64,000 nt of DNA from Salinimonas chungwhensis DSM 16280. GTDB taxonomy: Bacteria; Pseudomonadota; Gammaproteobacteria; Enterobacterales; Alteromonadaceae. The DNA is taken from NCBI RefSeq assembly GCF_000378185.1, contig NZ_KB899376.1:338357-402356 (forward strand). The letters run 5' to 3'. The position numbers were made by a program, and so were the translations under genes. Shown in pieces: positions 18,067-28,773 of this stretch. The notes beneath the pieces are model-generated. The model was not told the DNA's origin, did no database searches, and worked only from the letters and a program-made list of their open reading frames with translations. The first letter of the stretch is position 1, and the number at the start of each line of letters is the position of its first letter.

Positions 18067-18960
18067 ATGCACAAACTGATAAGTCTCATTCTTTTTTCTT
18101 TCTTACTGACCATGCTGACCGGCTGTAGCCAAACGCCGGTGACTGAGTCGCGCGGGCAACAGATGGGTAATTTACTATTGGCTGAGCCAGTACCGGTGAG
18201 CCCACGCTCGCAGATGGCGATTATCCGATACAATCAAATTCTTGCCAGTGCCGATCTATCTGACGAAGAGCGAGCGGAGCTGACTTATCAGCGGGGCATG
18301 CTTTACGATAGTGTGGGCCTGGGTGGCCTGGCTCAGTTTGATTACAGCCAGGCATTACAGTTGAAACCGGATATGGCTGAGGCATATAACTCAATGGGAA
18401 TACATTTTATCCAGCAGGGTGAATATATCCAGGCCTACGAAGCATTTGACTCCACTTTGGATATTAATCCTGATTATGATTTTGCTTTTTTAAATCGTGG
18501 TATAGCGCTTTACTATGGTGATCGCTCAGATTTAGCAATACCTGATTTACGCACATTTTATAACAATGATCCCTCCGACCCCTTCCGGGCTCTTTGGCTT
18601 TATTTTGCGATGGCGGCTGTTAATGAAGTGGACGCGCAGGCTTATTTGGCAGACATTCGGAGCAATATCTCACAGAATCACTGGGCACTCAGCCTCGTCG
18701 ATCTATATCTTGGCAACGTAGGCGAAGATCATCTACTTGGACAACTCATTGACGGCGTATCCAATCAGCGTGAGCTGACAGAACGGTTGTGCGAGGCCTA
18801 TTTTTATTTAGGCAAGTATCACAGCAGTCAGCAAAATCAGGGCATTGCAGCAAACTATTTCAAATTGGCATTAAGCACTAATGTGTACGATTATGTAGAA
18901 CATCGTTATGCCCGAAAAGAATTAAAGCGTTTGCGCCAGCCTGACTCGGATAGTCCTTAG
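18067..18960 (+). CDS. nlpI: Lipoprotein NlpI
   Basis: A 297-residue TPR lipoprotein. The signal peptide ends in the lipobox LTGC, making C20 the lipid-modified residue. TPR-like repeats follow (about residues 60-200: LTYQRGMLYDSVGLGGLAQFDYSQAL, MAEAYNSMGIHFIQQGEYIQAYEAFDS and others). In E. coli NlpI is an outer-membrane adaptor for the Prc protease and peptidoglycan hydrolases such as MepS. Its position just after the pnp region matches the conserved pnp-nlpI linkage, which supports the name. The following gene starts seven bases after its stop. Confidence 0.93.
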   Translation: MHKLISLILFSFLLTMLTGCSQTPVTESRGQQMGNLLLAEPVPVSPRSQMAIIRYNQILASADLSDEERAELTYQRGMLYDSVGLGGLAQFDYSQALQLKPDMAEAYNSMGIHFIQQGEYIQAYEAFDSTLDINPDYDFAFLNRGIALYYGDRSDLAIPDLRTFYNNDPSDPFRALWLYFAMAAVNEVDAQAYLADIRSNISQNHWALSLVDLYLGNVGEDHLLGQLIDGVSNQRELTERLCEAYFYLGKYHSSQQNQGIAANYFKLALSTNVYDYVEHRYARKELKRLRQPDSDSP

Positions 18961-18967
18961 CCAGCTT

Positions 18968-20419
18968 ATGCGTGGTTTAGTCATAGCGTTACTGGCAATG
19001 GTGCTAGTCAGTGCAGATAGTAGTTTTCATCTTCCTCAGCTACTGGAAAATGCCCGTGATGCTGCTAAGCCAGAGCCTTTATTATGGCAGGCTTCCTTGC
19101 GCGGTAGTAAACAGGCACAGCGCGAGCTGGTTTTGCTGTCTATAAAAACGCAGAACAAATTCTGGCTTGCCAAGCTGGTGGGCTTACGTAATCCAGAAGC
19201 TGCCTGGGCTCTCTATGAACTGGACAAGAACAGTGTCAATAGTGAGCGACTTTTGAACCTTGCTGCCCGGGGAGATGTCCCCGCAGCTCAGCTTGAACTG
19301 GCTATGGCGAGTGATAGTATTTCCCAGCGCGAGACGTGGCTGGTCCGTGCTGCGCAAAATGATCATGCACCGGCGCAGGCAGCACTGGCAGATCTATACC
19401 TGTTAAGCCAAGCTGCTGAAAAGGCACGGCCATGGCTTATTGCTACCGCTCAGGCTTACCCGCAAAGTGCATTTCAACTGGGCAGAATGTTGTTTGAGGA
19501 AGGTCAGACGGAGCAGGGGACCGCATTACTTCGTCAGGCATCTAATGATGGCCACAAAATGGCTTCGCGGCTGCTTACTATTATCAAAGAGTACAGTGTG
19601 CAAACGCCTGATGCGGTGACGTTAACGCCCTGGCCAGAAGACCGCAAGTGCGCGCAGAAAATCCAAATGTTTGCCACGTCATTATCCAGTATAGAGCGTG
19701 CCAGTCAGTTGTATGAGTCATTTTTGCAGGATGAGCGTCTTGAAACATTGCCGCTTTGTTTACAGGCACCTATATGGCTGAGTCAAAATAGTATTGATTG
19801 TTCCTCGGACTGGCAACGTTCCGGCCGTATGGGATGTGACATTCGGCAACTGGCGAAGCCGGTGGAAGCGACTCAGGCAACCCATGTAATCCTGGTGGGA
19901 GATGCCGGCAAGGCAAACGTTAACAACGGTATTATGTACCTCGATTTATCAGACAGTTACTCAGTAATGGTTCATGAACTGGCGCATTTTGCTGGCTTTG
20001 TCGACGAGTACCCGCTTGCAGAAAACATTGCCGAGCAGTACTGTCATGGTGCGAAAGTCCCTAATCTGGTGTTTGATGGCAGGCTTACTTATCGTCCCCA
20101 ATCGACACTGGCAAAATGGCTTTCACTTAAACCTTCTACGGGCATTGCCAACGCATCATCATGTCGGGCGCTTGGCGTTAATGCTTACAAGCCCAGCCGT
20201 CAGATTACGTTCATGGAACACCACGATAGTGGTGTAATACCAAAAATCTATCTGGCACTATGGAAGCAACAGTTATTAAAGCCAGATCAGCAACGCCCGG
20301 TTTTCATGAATCTTTTCCAGCGCTTTCATTATGCCGGCGACCAGCAACGCGCCGGGGAGTGGCTGGCGCGTTACAATGCATTTAACGCCCTCCCGGATAC
20401 CGAACAACCCGCTGACTAG
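18968..20419 (+). CDS. Secreted SEL1-like repeat protein with HExxHxxGxxDEY metallopeptidase motif
   Basis: A 483-residue protein that I do not match to a named gene. It begins with a short hydrophobic signal-like segment (residues 1-16). SEL1/TPR-type helical repeats cover about 35-205 (for example RGDVPAAQLELAMA, DHAPAQAALADLYLL, YPQSAFQLGRMLFEEGQ). The C-terminal half holds a zinc-protease motif: H336-E337-L-A-H340 followed by FAGFVDEY, the pattern HExxHxxGxxDEY seen in M64-like metallopeptidases, and several cysteines typical of an exported protein. It is seven bases downstream of nlpI and so is almost surely co-translated with it. It overlaps the converging cysZ by four bases. Protease activity is inferred from the motif only. 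Confidence 0.75.
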   Translation: MRGLVIALLAMVLVSADSSFHLPQLLENARDAAKPEPLLWQASLRGSKQAQRELVLLSIKTQNKFWLAKLVGLRNPEAAWALYELDKNSVNSERLLNLAARGDVPAAQLELAMASDSISQRETWLVRAAQNDHAPAQAALADLYLLSQAAEKARPWLIATAQAYPQSAFQLGRMLFEEGQTEQGTALLRQASNDGHKMASRLLTIIKEYSVQTPDAVTLTPWPEDRKCAQKIQMFATSLSSIERASQLYESFLQDERLETLPLCLQAPIWLSQNSIDCSSDWQRSGRMGCDIRQLAKPVEATQATHVILVGDAGKANVNNGIMYLDLSDSYSVMVHELAHFAGFVDEYPLAENIAEQYCHGAKVPNLVFDGRLTYRPQSTLAKWLSLKPSTGIANASSCRALGVNAYKPSRQITFMEHHDSGVIPKIYLALWKQQLLKPDQQRPVFMNLFQRFHYAGDQQRAGEWLARYNAFNALPDTEQPAD

Positions 20420-21156
20420 CGGACCATTTCCTCACGCAGTTCACTCACCCACATGGCTGTGGCACCACAAATTGCGACCGGCATGACGATAAAATTGACC
20501 ACCGGGATTAACGAAAATATATTGACCATCATGCCAAATGTAAGTGCCCGGCTCTTATGCTGACCAAGATGCAGACGCATTTTATCAAAAGGGACTTTGT
20601 GATTGTCATAGGGATAATCGCAATACACAATAGCCTGCATCCAGGCAGAGAATAAAAACCATATAAGCTGTCCAATCACAGGGACAAACAGAAAAATGAG
20701 AAAAAATCCGGCAGCCCGGGGGAGATACCACAAAAACTTTGAAAATTCCCGGCCCAGTGTTCGTGGTATATCTTTTACCAGGCTCATCACACCTTCATCG
20801 CCCATATCCTGGCCGGTTAAATGGCGTTCCACTTTCTCCGCTAGAATGCCATTAAATGGCGCTGCTATCCAGTTCGCCAGTGTACCAAAGAGTAACGCAA
20901 ATACTAATAGAACAGAGACCACCGCAATTGGCCAGAGTAAATAAACCAGCGCCTCTTGCACCCACCCAAGCCATTTTGGAATAAGATCAATTAAATAAGC
21001 GATGCCCATTTCAATCTGTCCGAATAAAAAATAAAAGGCGGTGGCGAATAACAATAAATTCACCGCCAGCGGAATGAAAACAAAACGCTTTAGTCCTTTC
21101 GTTCTAATCAGCGAAAATCCGCTGGTAAAATAGGCCACACCACTTCTAGCTATCAT
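20416..21156 (-). CDS. cysZ: Sulfate transporter CysZ
   Basis: A 246-residue inner-membrane protein of the CysZ/EI24 family that takes up sulfate for cysteine synthesis. Four long hydrophobic stretches are visible (near 22-45, 62-90, 138-160 and 200-232) with the family phrases AYFTSGFSLI, PFNGILAEKVE and YCDYPYDNHKVPF. I start at the ATG at 21156, which has GGCAGGAG five bases upstream, not at the ATG ten codons earlier. It is divergent from smc. The cysZ-zipA-ligA neighbourhood is the same as in E. coli, with smc inserted. Confidence 0.93.
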   Translation of the reverse strand: MIARSGVAYFTSGFSLIRTKGLKRFVFIPLAVNLLLFATAFYFLFGQIEMGIAYLIDLIPKWLGWVQEALVYLLWPIAVVSVLLVFALLFGTLANWIAAPFNGILAEKVERHLTGQDMGDEGVMSLVKDIPRTLGREFSKFLWYLPRAAGFFLIFLFVPVIGQLIWFLFSAWMQAIVYCDYPYDNHKVPFDKMRLHLGQHKSRALTFGMMVNIFSLIPVVNFIVMPVAICGATAMWVSELREEMVR

Positions 21157-21370
21157 TTGTGCTCCTGCCACAGAAAAATAAAACATGTAGTATACATTAC
21201 GCTAACCCCTGCAGTTCAAATCTGAATTGTTACATCTTGTGAGTTCTGATACAGTCCCTGAGTATAATAATGCAAAAAATACCCCCCTGCGGTGAGTATG
21301 ATCCTTCCGTTTCTCAGTACGACAGAATGTTCGTCTGTTGCACGCGGTTATCTGGCTGGAGCGCCTGTTC

Positions 21371-24300
21371 GTGCGACTGACTAAAATTAAGCTGGCAGGC
21401 TTTAAATCGTTTGTCGAGCCTACCACCATTCCTTTTCCGGGTGAAATGACCGCAGTTGTTGGTCCTAATGGCTGTGGCAAATCAAATGTAATTGATGCAG
21501 TGCGCTGGGTGCTGGGCGAAAGTTCGGCCAAAAATCTGCGTGGCGATGCCATGACTGACGTCATTTTCAATGGGTCGTCGACACGTAAAGCTTTGGGCCA
21601 GTGTTCCGTTGAACTTATTTTTGATAACAGTCAGGCGCGCATTGCAGGTGAATACGGTAAATACAGTGAACTGGCGGTTAAACGTCTGGTCACAAGGGAT
21701 GCCCAGTCGACGTATTTCTTAAATGGTAGCCGGTGCCGTCGTAAAGATGTTACCGATATTTTTCTGGGTACCGGCCTGGGGCCACGCAGCTATGCCATTA
21801 TAGAGCAGGGAATGATATCCCGGTTGATAGAATCGAAACCCCAGGAATTGCGCGTATTTCTGGAAGAAGCCGCCGGCGTTTCAAAGTACAAAGAACGGCG
21901 TCGTGAGACTGAAAACCGAATCCGGCACACTCAGGAAAACCTGGAGCGGCTGGATGATGTACGTGGTGAGCTGGCCCGTCAGTTGGAAACACTACAACGC
22001 CAGGCAGCAGCAGCCCAGCGTTACAAGACCCTCAAAGCAGAAGAGCGCCAGTATAAAGCGAAACTTACTGCAGCGCGGTGGTTGAAGTTAGATGAAAAAA
22101 TAAAGTCGGTTACAGCAACTCAGCGTGCAGAGCAGCGTGAGTTAGATACGCTGGAAGCAAAATATAAGGGTGAGGAAGCCGGGCTGATCCAGTACCGGCA
22201 AAACGCCGATAATTTGCGCGCTGAGATGGACGCGCTACAGCAAAAAACATTTACGCTGGGTAATGAAATTACCCGCATAGAGCAAAGCGCACTGCATAGT
22301 AAACAGCGCGCTGAGCAGATAGAAAAAGAGTTAAGCGAACTTAACATACACGAAAGTACACTTAACGACGCTATCCAGGAAGCGCGCGAGACTCTTGACA
22401 GGGCACATCATTCAGTAACCTCACTGGAGCCTGAGCTGGCAACCAGTGAAGCGCAGCTGATGCAATGCGAAGAGTCACTGGAGGATGCTGAGCAAGCCCT
22501 TGATGATTTTAGCCAGCATAGCCGGCAGCATGAAGATGAGCATGCTGATACCAAACATCGGGTGCAGCGGTATCATAGCCAGATTCAGTCGCAGATCGAT
22601 ATGCAGATGCGTAATCAGCAACGTATTAGTGCATTGCGTGCAGAGATAGCAGAGTTGAAGAGTAGCCTGCACGATGAGCAGGTCAGTCAGGCCGAATCTA
22701 CAATTGATGCGCTTACTAATGATATTGCCCGTCTTGAACAATCCCAGCATATCCGAAAAGAACAATACCAGAGGCTAAGTGAGCAATCTCAGCAAGAAGC
22801 CGAAAGTCTGGCCGCGCTTAAAGCGCAGCGCCAAAATCTGTCTTCCCGAATTGCCGCCATTGAAACATTGCAGCAAGATACGCTTGAGCAGACACCCGCG
22901 GATGCAACACCCTTATGGCGCGACCTGGATATCCCTGATTCTTTACACGTCGCGGTGGAAAGCCTGCTGCAATTTTTTCATCAACCCGTGCGTAACGATA
23001 ACGCTGAACTTCTGGAACACTCTTTACCCGCGGGACATACCCTGGTAACCCGGTTTCTTTCTCCCCAGGAGATGCTGCGAAAAGACTCACTGGCTGCGCG
23101 TATCAGTCCTTCTCAGCCGGTGCCCGCGCTGTTTAATCAGGTAATTATAAAACCTGATCTTGAGAGCGCCCTGACTGCTGCGACCACGCTACAGGCCGAC
23201 GAAATTGCGCTCAGTGAACAGGGATATCTGGTTACCTCGCAGTGGCTATTTGCTCCTGCTGAACAAAAAAATGATGGTGCATTGCGACGTCAGGATCAGC
23301 TCAACACGTACACAGAGCAGCGAGCCTCACTGGATATGGCAATCGCCAACGCTCAGGGTCAGTATGAAACATTATTGCAGCAGGTCGACGAGGCACAACT
23401 GCAATTTGAAAAGGCAAAAAGTGAACTGCAGCGCCTTGTCGTTTCCCGGGATACGGCGAAAGAGCGTCTGGCTATGGCCGTTACACACGCAAGTCGCCAG
23501 CAAAGTGTGCTGGACAAACGTCAGGCAGAGCTTGATGCTGCTTTGGCAACAGAAAGTCAGGACGCGATTCAGCTGGAACAGCTGTCTGAAGCGCTGTATG
23601 AGAGCGAACAACGGCTTGAGACGCTGGTACGTCAGGTTGCAGAGCAACGGTCAACAAAAGAGACATTGGAAGCAGATGTGCGCTCAAGGCGCTCAATGCT
23701 GAGCCAGTATCAGAATCACCGTCACCAGCTGGAGCTGGCGCTTAATCAGCAACAGCAGCTTGTTGAACGGTATAGCGAGCAAGTTACACGTAACCAGAAT
23801 CAAGCGCACGATTATGCGTTACGTCGCCGGCGCCTTGATACTGAACTTACTGACTTGCGTGAACCTATCGATGATCAAAACGACCGTCTACAATCACTAT
23901 TGGTGAAGCGCGATCAGTTAGAAATCGACATGTCACAGCATCGCAAAAAGCTCAGTGAACTTGAAGCCATCATTAGCGAAGCGACCAGGGACCATCAGTC
24001 AATAGGCGCCAGTATCACCCGACGCCAGCATCATATTGACAACCTGACTATTGAGATTGAAAGTAACAAAGCCCGCAGCGATGCCATACTGGAGCAAATG
24101 TCAGGTACAGGCTTTACCCTCAAACAGGTGCTCGCGCAGCTTGACGGGAACGCAGATGAAAAATTATTGGAAAACCATCTTACACAAACCAGTCGCGCGT
24201 TATCGAGGCTGGGTGCAGTCAACCTGGCAGCAGTAGAAGAATATGAGGAACAGGCAGAGCGTAAAACTCATCTGGATACACAGTACGATGACTTGAATGA

Positions 24301-24823
24301 AGCCTTAGAAACCCTGTTAAGCGCGATCAGAAAAATCGATAAAGAAACACGCATCCGCTTTGCTGATACCTTTCATAGGGTCAACGAGGATGTAAAAGCA
24401 TTGTTTCCTAAAGTATTCGGGGGCGGTTCTGCATACCTTGAACTGACTGATGATGACCTGCTCGAAACGGGCGTAACAATCATGGCACGGCCACCGGGTA
24501 AGAAAAATAGCACAATTCACCTATTAAGCGGTGGAGAAAAAGCACTAACCGCATTATCATTGGTGTTCGCAATTTTCCGGCTGAACCCGGCGCCGTTTTG
24601 CTTACTCGATGAAGTCGATGCGCCGCTGGATGATGCCAATGTGGGACGTTTTTGTAATCTCGTATCAGAAATGTCGCAGACAGTACAGTTTATATATATC
24701 ACCCATAATAAAATTGCTATGGAAATGGCGACGCATCTCACTGGTGTGACAATGGCAGAGCCAGGAGTGTCACGCATGGTAGCTGTTGATGTCGACGAAG
24801 CCATGGCATTTGTAGAATCATAA
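21371..24823 (+). CDS. smc: Chromosome segregation protein Smc
   Basis: A 1150-residue SMC ATPase that organises and segregates the chromosome with ScpA/ScpB. The N-terminal head has Walker A GPNGCGKSN around residues 32-40; long coiled coils flank a hinge near residues 500-640; the C-terminal head has the signature LLSGGEKALTALSLVFA and Walker B FCLLDEVDAPLDDANV. I start at GTG 21371 (MRLTKIKLAGFKSF), the standard Smc N-terminus, with TGGAG nine bases upstream; a TTG 11 codons earlier is not supported. Smc here, in place of MukBEF, is typical of Alteromonadales. It is followed after 20 bases by zipA. Confidence 0.97.
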   Translation: MRLTKIKLAGFKSFVEPTTIPFPGEMTAVVGPNGCGKSNVIDAVRWVLGESSAKNLRGDAMTDVIFNGSSTRKALGQCSVELIFDNSQARIAGEYGKYSELAVKRLVTRDAQSTYFLNGSRCRRKDVTDIFLGTGLGPRSYAIIEQGMISRLIESKPQELRVFLEEAAGVSKYKERRRETENRIRHTQENLERLDDVRGELARQLETLQRQAAAAQRYKTLKAEERQYKAKLTAARWLKLDEKIKSVTATQRAEQRELDTLEAKYKGEEAGLIQYRQNADNLRAEMDALQQKTFTLGNEITRIEQSALHSKQRAEQIEKELSELNIHESTLNDAIQEARETLDRAHHSVTSLEPELATSEAQLMQCEESLEDAEQALDDFSQHSRQHEDEHADTKHRVQRYHSQIQSQIDMQMRNQQRISALRAEIAELKSSLHDEQVSQAESTIDALTNDIARLEQSQHIRKEQYQRLSEQSQQEAESLAALKAQRQNLSSRIAAIETLQQDTLEQTPADATPLWRDLDIPDSLHVAVESLLQFFHQPVRNDNAELLEHSLPAGHTLVTRFLSPQEMLRKDSLAARISPSQPVPALFNQVIIKPDLESALTAATTLQADEIALSEQGYLVTSQWLFAPAEQKNDGALRRQDQLNTYTEQRASLDMAIANAQGQYETLLQQVDEAQLQFEKAKSELQRLVVSRDTAKERLAMAVTHASRQQSVLDKRQAELDAALATESQDAIQLEQLSEALYESEQRLETLVRQVAEQRSTKETLEADVRSRRSMLSQYQNHRHQLELALNQQQQLVERYSEQVTRNQNQAHDYALRRRRLDTELTDLREPIDDQNDRLQSLLVKRDQLEIDMSQHRKKLSELEAIISEATRDHQSIGASITRRQHHIDNLTIEIESNKARSDAILEQMSGTGFTLKQVLAQLDGNADEKLLENHLTQTSRALSRLGAVNLAAVEEYEEQAERKTHLDTQYDDLNEALETLLSAIRKIDKETRIRFADTFHRVNEDVKALFPKVFGGGSAYLELTDDDLLETGVTIMARPPGKKNSTIHLLSGGEKALTALSLVFAIFRLNPAPFCLLDEVDAPLDDANVGRFCNLVSEMSQTVQFIYITHNKIAMEMATHLTGVTMAEPGVSRMVAVDVDEAMAFVES

Positions 24824-24843
24824 CAAAGGGCGACTTAATTAAG

Positions 24844-26082
24844 ATGGAAGATGAATTACGTCTGTCGTTACTGGTTGTAGGTACACTCATCATATTAGGT
24901 GTACTTGCCCACGGTATCTGGAAAATCAGAAAAAATAATAAAGCAACGCCGCGTGAACGTGTTGAACCGGGTGAATGGGAGTCGCAATCTTCGCGTCAGG
25001 AGCCGGGATTTGATCATGATGGCTGGGATATGCCTGAAGAAAAGGCGCAATCTCAGGGTAACTTCGACGAATTGGGAGTTGGCAGAGTCCGGGTAGTCAG
25101 TGCCAGTCAGAATTCGGTCAATAGCGATAATGCTGATGGGGCAGAACGTGAGTCGAGTTCCGGTGATGATGAGCTTAAAAAACGTGGCACCTCAACAGAA
25201 GCATCATCAGATAGTGCAGGCGAAGATGTGAATCATGAGGAAAAACTCTATGGCTCGGTGGTAACCAATCCTAAGCCACATATGTCGGGTAATCAGAATG
25301 CTAGCGCCCAGCACAGTGATAGTGAGCAGTCGATTCCCGAACCGCCAGGGTTTTTACTGAAAGGCACTGATAAAACAGTCAGCGCTGAACCAGCTCCCGC
25401 GCCTGAGAGCAACGATGGCGAATCGTTCAGTCTGGATAGTCCGGATGCTGATACAAAACCGTCGCAGCATACTTCAGGTCATACATCGGAACGGCTTTCA
25501 AGAAAGCGTCAGCATAAGCCGTTCTCTGGGGCGCAAAATGCTGATAACGGCGATGATCAGATGCGAATTGAGTTTGATGAGCCTGCCGCGGCCAGCAGCG
25601 ATGAACAGCCATCCGCGTCACGGGACGCTGAAGCGCCACAGAATACCAACCCACCTTCACAGGAAGTATTGATACTTAATGTGCGTGCTGGTGAGGGTAA
25701 TGACATTTCAGGGGCAGCATTATTACCACTGCTTCTAACATTGGGGTTCAAATTTGGTGATCAGGATATTTTTCATCGCCACGTTAATTCCAATGGAAAG
25801 GGGCCGGTACTGTTTAGTCTGGCAAACATGTTCAAGCCAGGTAGCTTTGATATTGATAATCTTGAAACCTTCACCACCCGTGGTGTCTCTTTATTCATGA
25901 TTTTACCCATCGAAGGTGATGCGCATCAGGTTTTTAATATGATGCATAATGCGGCACGCAAGATAGCGGACGAATTTGGGGCTAAGGTGCTTGATGGTAA
26001 ACGAAGCGTTCTGACCAAACAGGGGCTTCAGCAATATATAGAAAAAATAAGAGAGTTTGAGCGGCGCAGCCCGCGCGCCTGA
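24844..26082 (+). CDS. zipA: Cell division protein ZipA
   Basis: A 412-residue essential divisome protein that tethers FtsZ to the inner membrane. A single N-terminal transmembrane helix (residues 7-26, N-terminus outside) is followed by a basic stretch, a long low-complexity linker rich in S, D, E, P and N (about 35-265), and the C-terminal FtsZ-binding domain (about 268-410; EVLILNVRAGEGNDISG, then GPVLFSLANMFKPG and FMILPIEGDAHQVFNMM). Order cysZ, smc, zipA, ligA confirms it. The linker is longer than in E. coli ZipA (328 residues). Confidence 0.95.
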   Translation: MEDELRLSLLVVGTLIILGVLAHGIWKIRKNNKATPRERVEPGEWESQSSRQEPGFDHDGWDMPEEKAQSQGNFDELGVGRVRVVSASQNSVNSDNADGAERESSSGDDELKKRGTSTEASSDSAGEDVNHEEKLYGSVVTNPKPHMSGNQNASAQHSDSEQSIPEPPGFLLKGTDKTVSAEPAPAPESNDGESFSLDSPDADTKPSQHTSGHTSERLSRKRQHKPFSGAQNADNGDDQMRIEFDEPAAASSDEQPSASRDAEAPQNTNPPSQEVLILNVRAGEGNDISGAALLPLLLTLGFKFGDQDIFHRHVNSNGKGPVLFSLANMFKPGSFDIDNLETFTTRGVSLFMILPIEGDAHQVFNMMHNAARKIADEFGAKVLDGKRSVLTKQGLQQYIEKIREFERRSPRA

Positions 26083-26089
26083 TCCATTT

Positions 26090-26115
26090 GGCCATCCCTT
26101 CAGGGGTGGCCTTTT
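26090..26115 (+). terminator. Possible weak terminator between zipA and ligA
   Basis: A nine-pair stem GGCCATCCC / GGGGTGGCC (one G-T pair) with loop TTCA is followed by only four T residues. It may reduce, not stop, transcription into ligA. Confidence 0.55.
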
Positions 26116-26128
26116 CATTTGCAAATAG

Positions 26129-28183
<2,055 letters not shown>

Positions 28184-28191
28184 ACACGAGA

Positions 28192-28218
28192 AGCGCTATG
28201 CTTGTTCTGCGTAGCGCT
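28192..28218. terminator. Hairpin between ligA and the DUF2062 gene
   Basis: Seven-base arms AGCGCTA and TAGCGCT surround a 13-base loop just after the ligA stop; a T-rich stretch begins 10 bases later. It touches the stop codon of the converging DUF2062 gene and may end the ligA transcript. Confidence 0.5.
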
Positions 28219-28751
28219 CAGAATGTTTCTTTTTGGTTCTTTCGTTTTTCTCTACGTGCATCCCATGCTTTTTTTACTGAAAAACGCCAGACGCAGTTTA
28301 AGCCAAAATATCCCACCGCACCGGCAAAAACCGAACAGATAGCACATCCCACCAGGAAGGCCGGGCCAATGGTGCTGATACTTTCTACTACCCACTGCCA
28401 ATTAAACTGAAACTCAAAATGCGTTGTTTCGGTCCCAAGTACAGTCGTTCCCACCTTGTATGCAGCGTAGAATATTGGCGGCATGGTAAATGGGTTGGTG
28501 ATCCATACTGTGGCTACCGACAAGGGCAAATTAGCCCGAAAAGGAATGGCCATTGCTGCCGAAAGCCACATCTGAAAGGGGACTGGCCAGAAGGCAAAAA
28601 ATAATCCAATACCAAAGGCACCGCTGGCTGACTTACGGTTAAGGTGCCACAAATTTGGCTCATGCAAAAGTGAACCAAACATACTCAGTGCACGGTTTTG
28701 CTTAATTTTTTGGTGGTCAGGCAAAAATCGTTTAATAAATTTTCTTGGCAT
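28218..28751 (-). CDS. DUF2062 domain membrane protein
   Basis: A 177-residue protein of the DUF2062 family, unknown function. The basic N-terminus MPRKFIKRFLPDHQKIK is followed by LWHLNRKSASGAFGIGLFFAFWPVPFQM and WITNPFTMPPIFY, the family core, and two or three transmembrane helices. I use the ATG at 28751 because MPRK is the usual family start. The 5' end is 22 bases from the divergent comEC start. Pairing of a DUF2062 gene next to comEC is common in gammaproteobacteria. Confidence 0.87.
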   Translation of the reverse strand: MPRKFIKRFLPDHQKIKQNRALSMFGSLLHEPNLWHLNRKSASGAFGIGLFFAFWPVPFQMWLSAAMAIPFRANLPLSVATVWITNPFTMPPIFYAAYKVGTTVLGTETTHFEFQFNWQWVVESISTIGPAFLVGCAICSVFAGAVGYFGLNCVWRFSVKKAWDARREKRKNQKETF

Positions 28752-28773
28752 ATTTGGAATCAGGGCCGCAAGT

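Noticed and set aside
22000..23900. Long coding-like frames within smc in other frames
   Set aside because: All lie within the coiled-coil region of smc, whose repetitive composition opens other frames.
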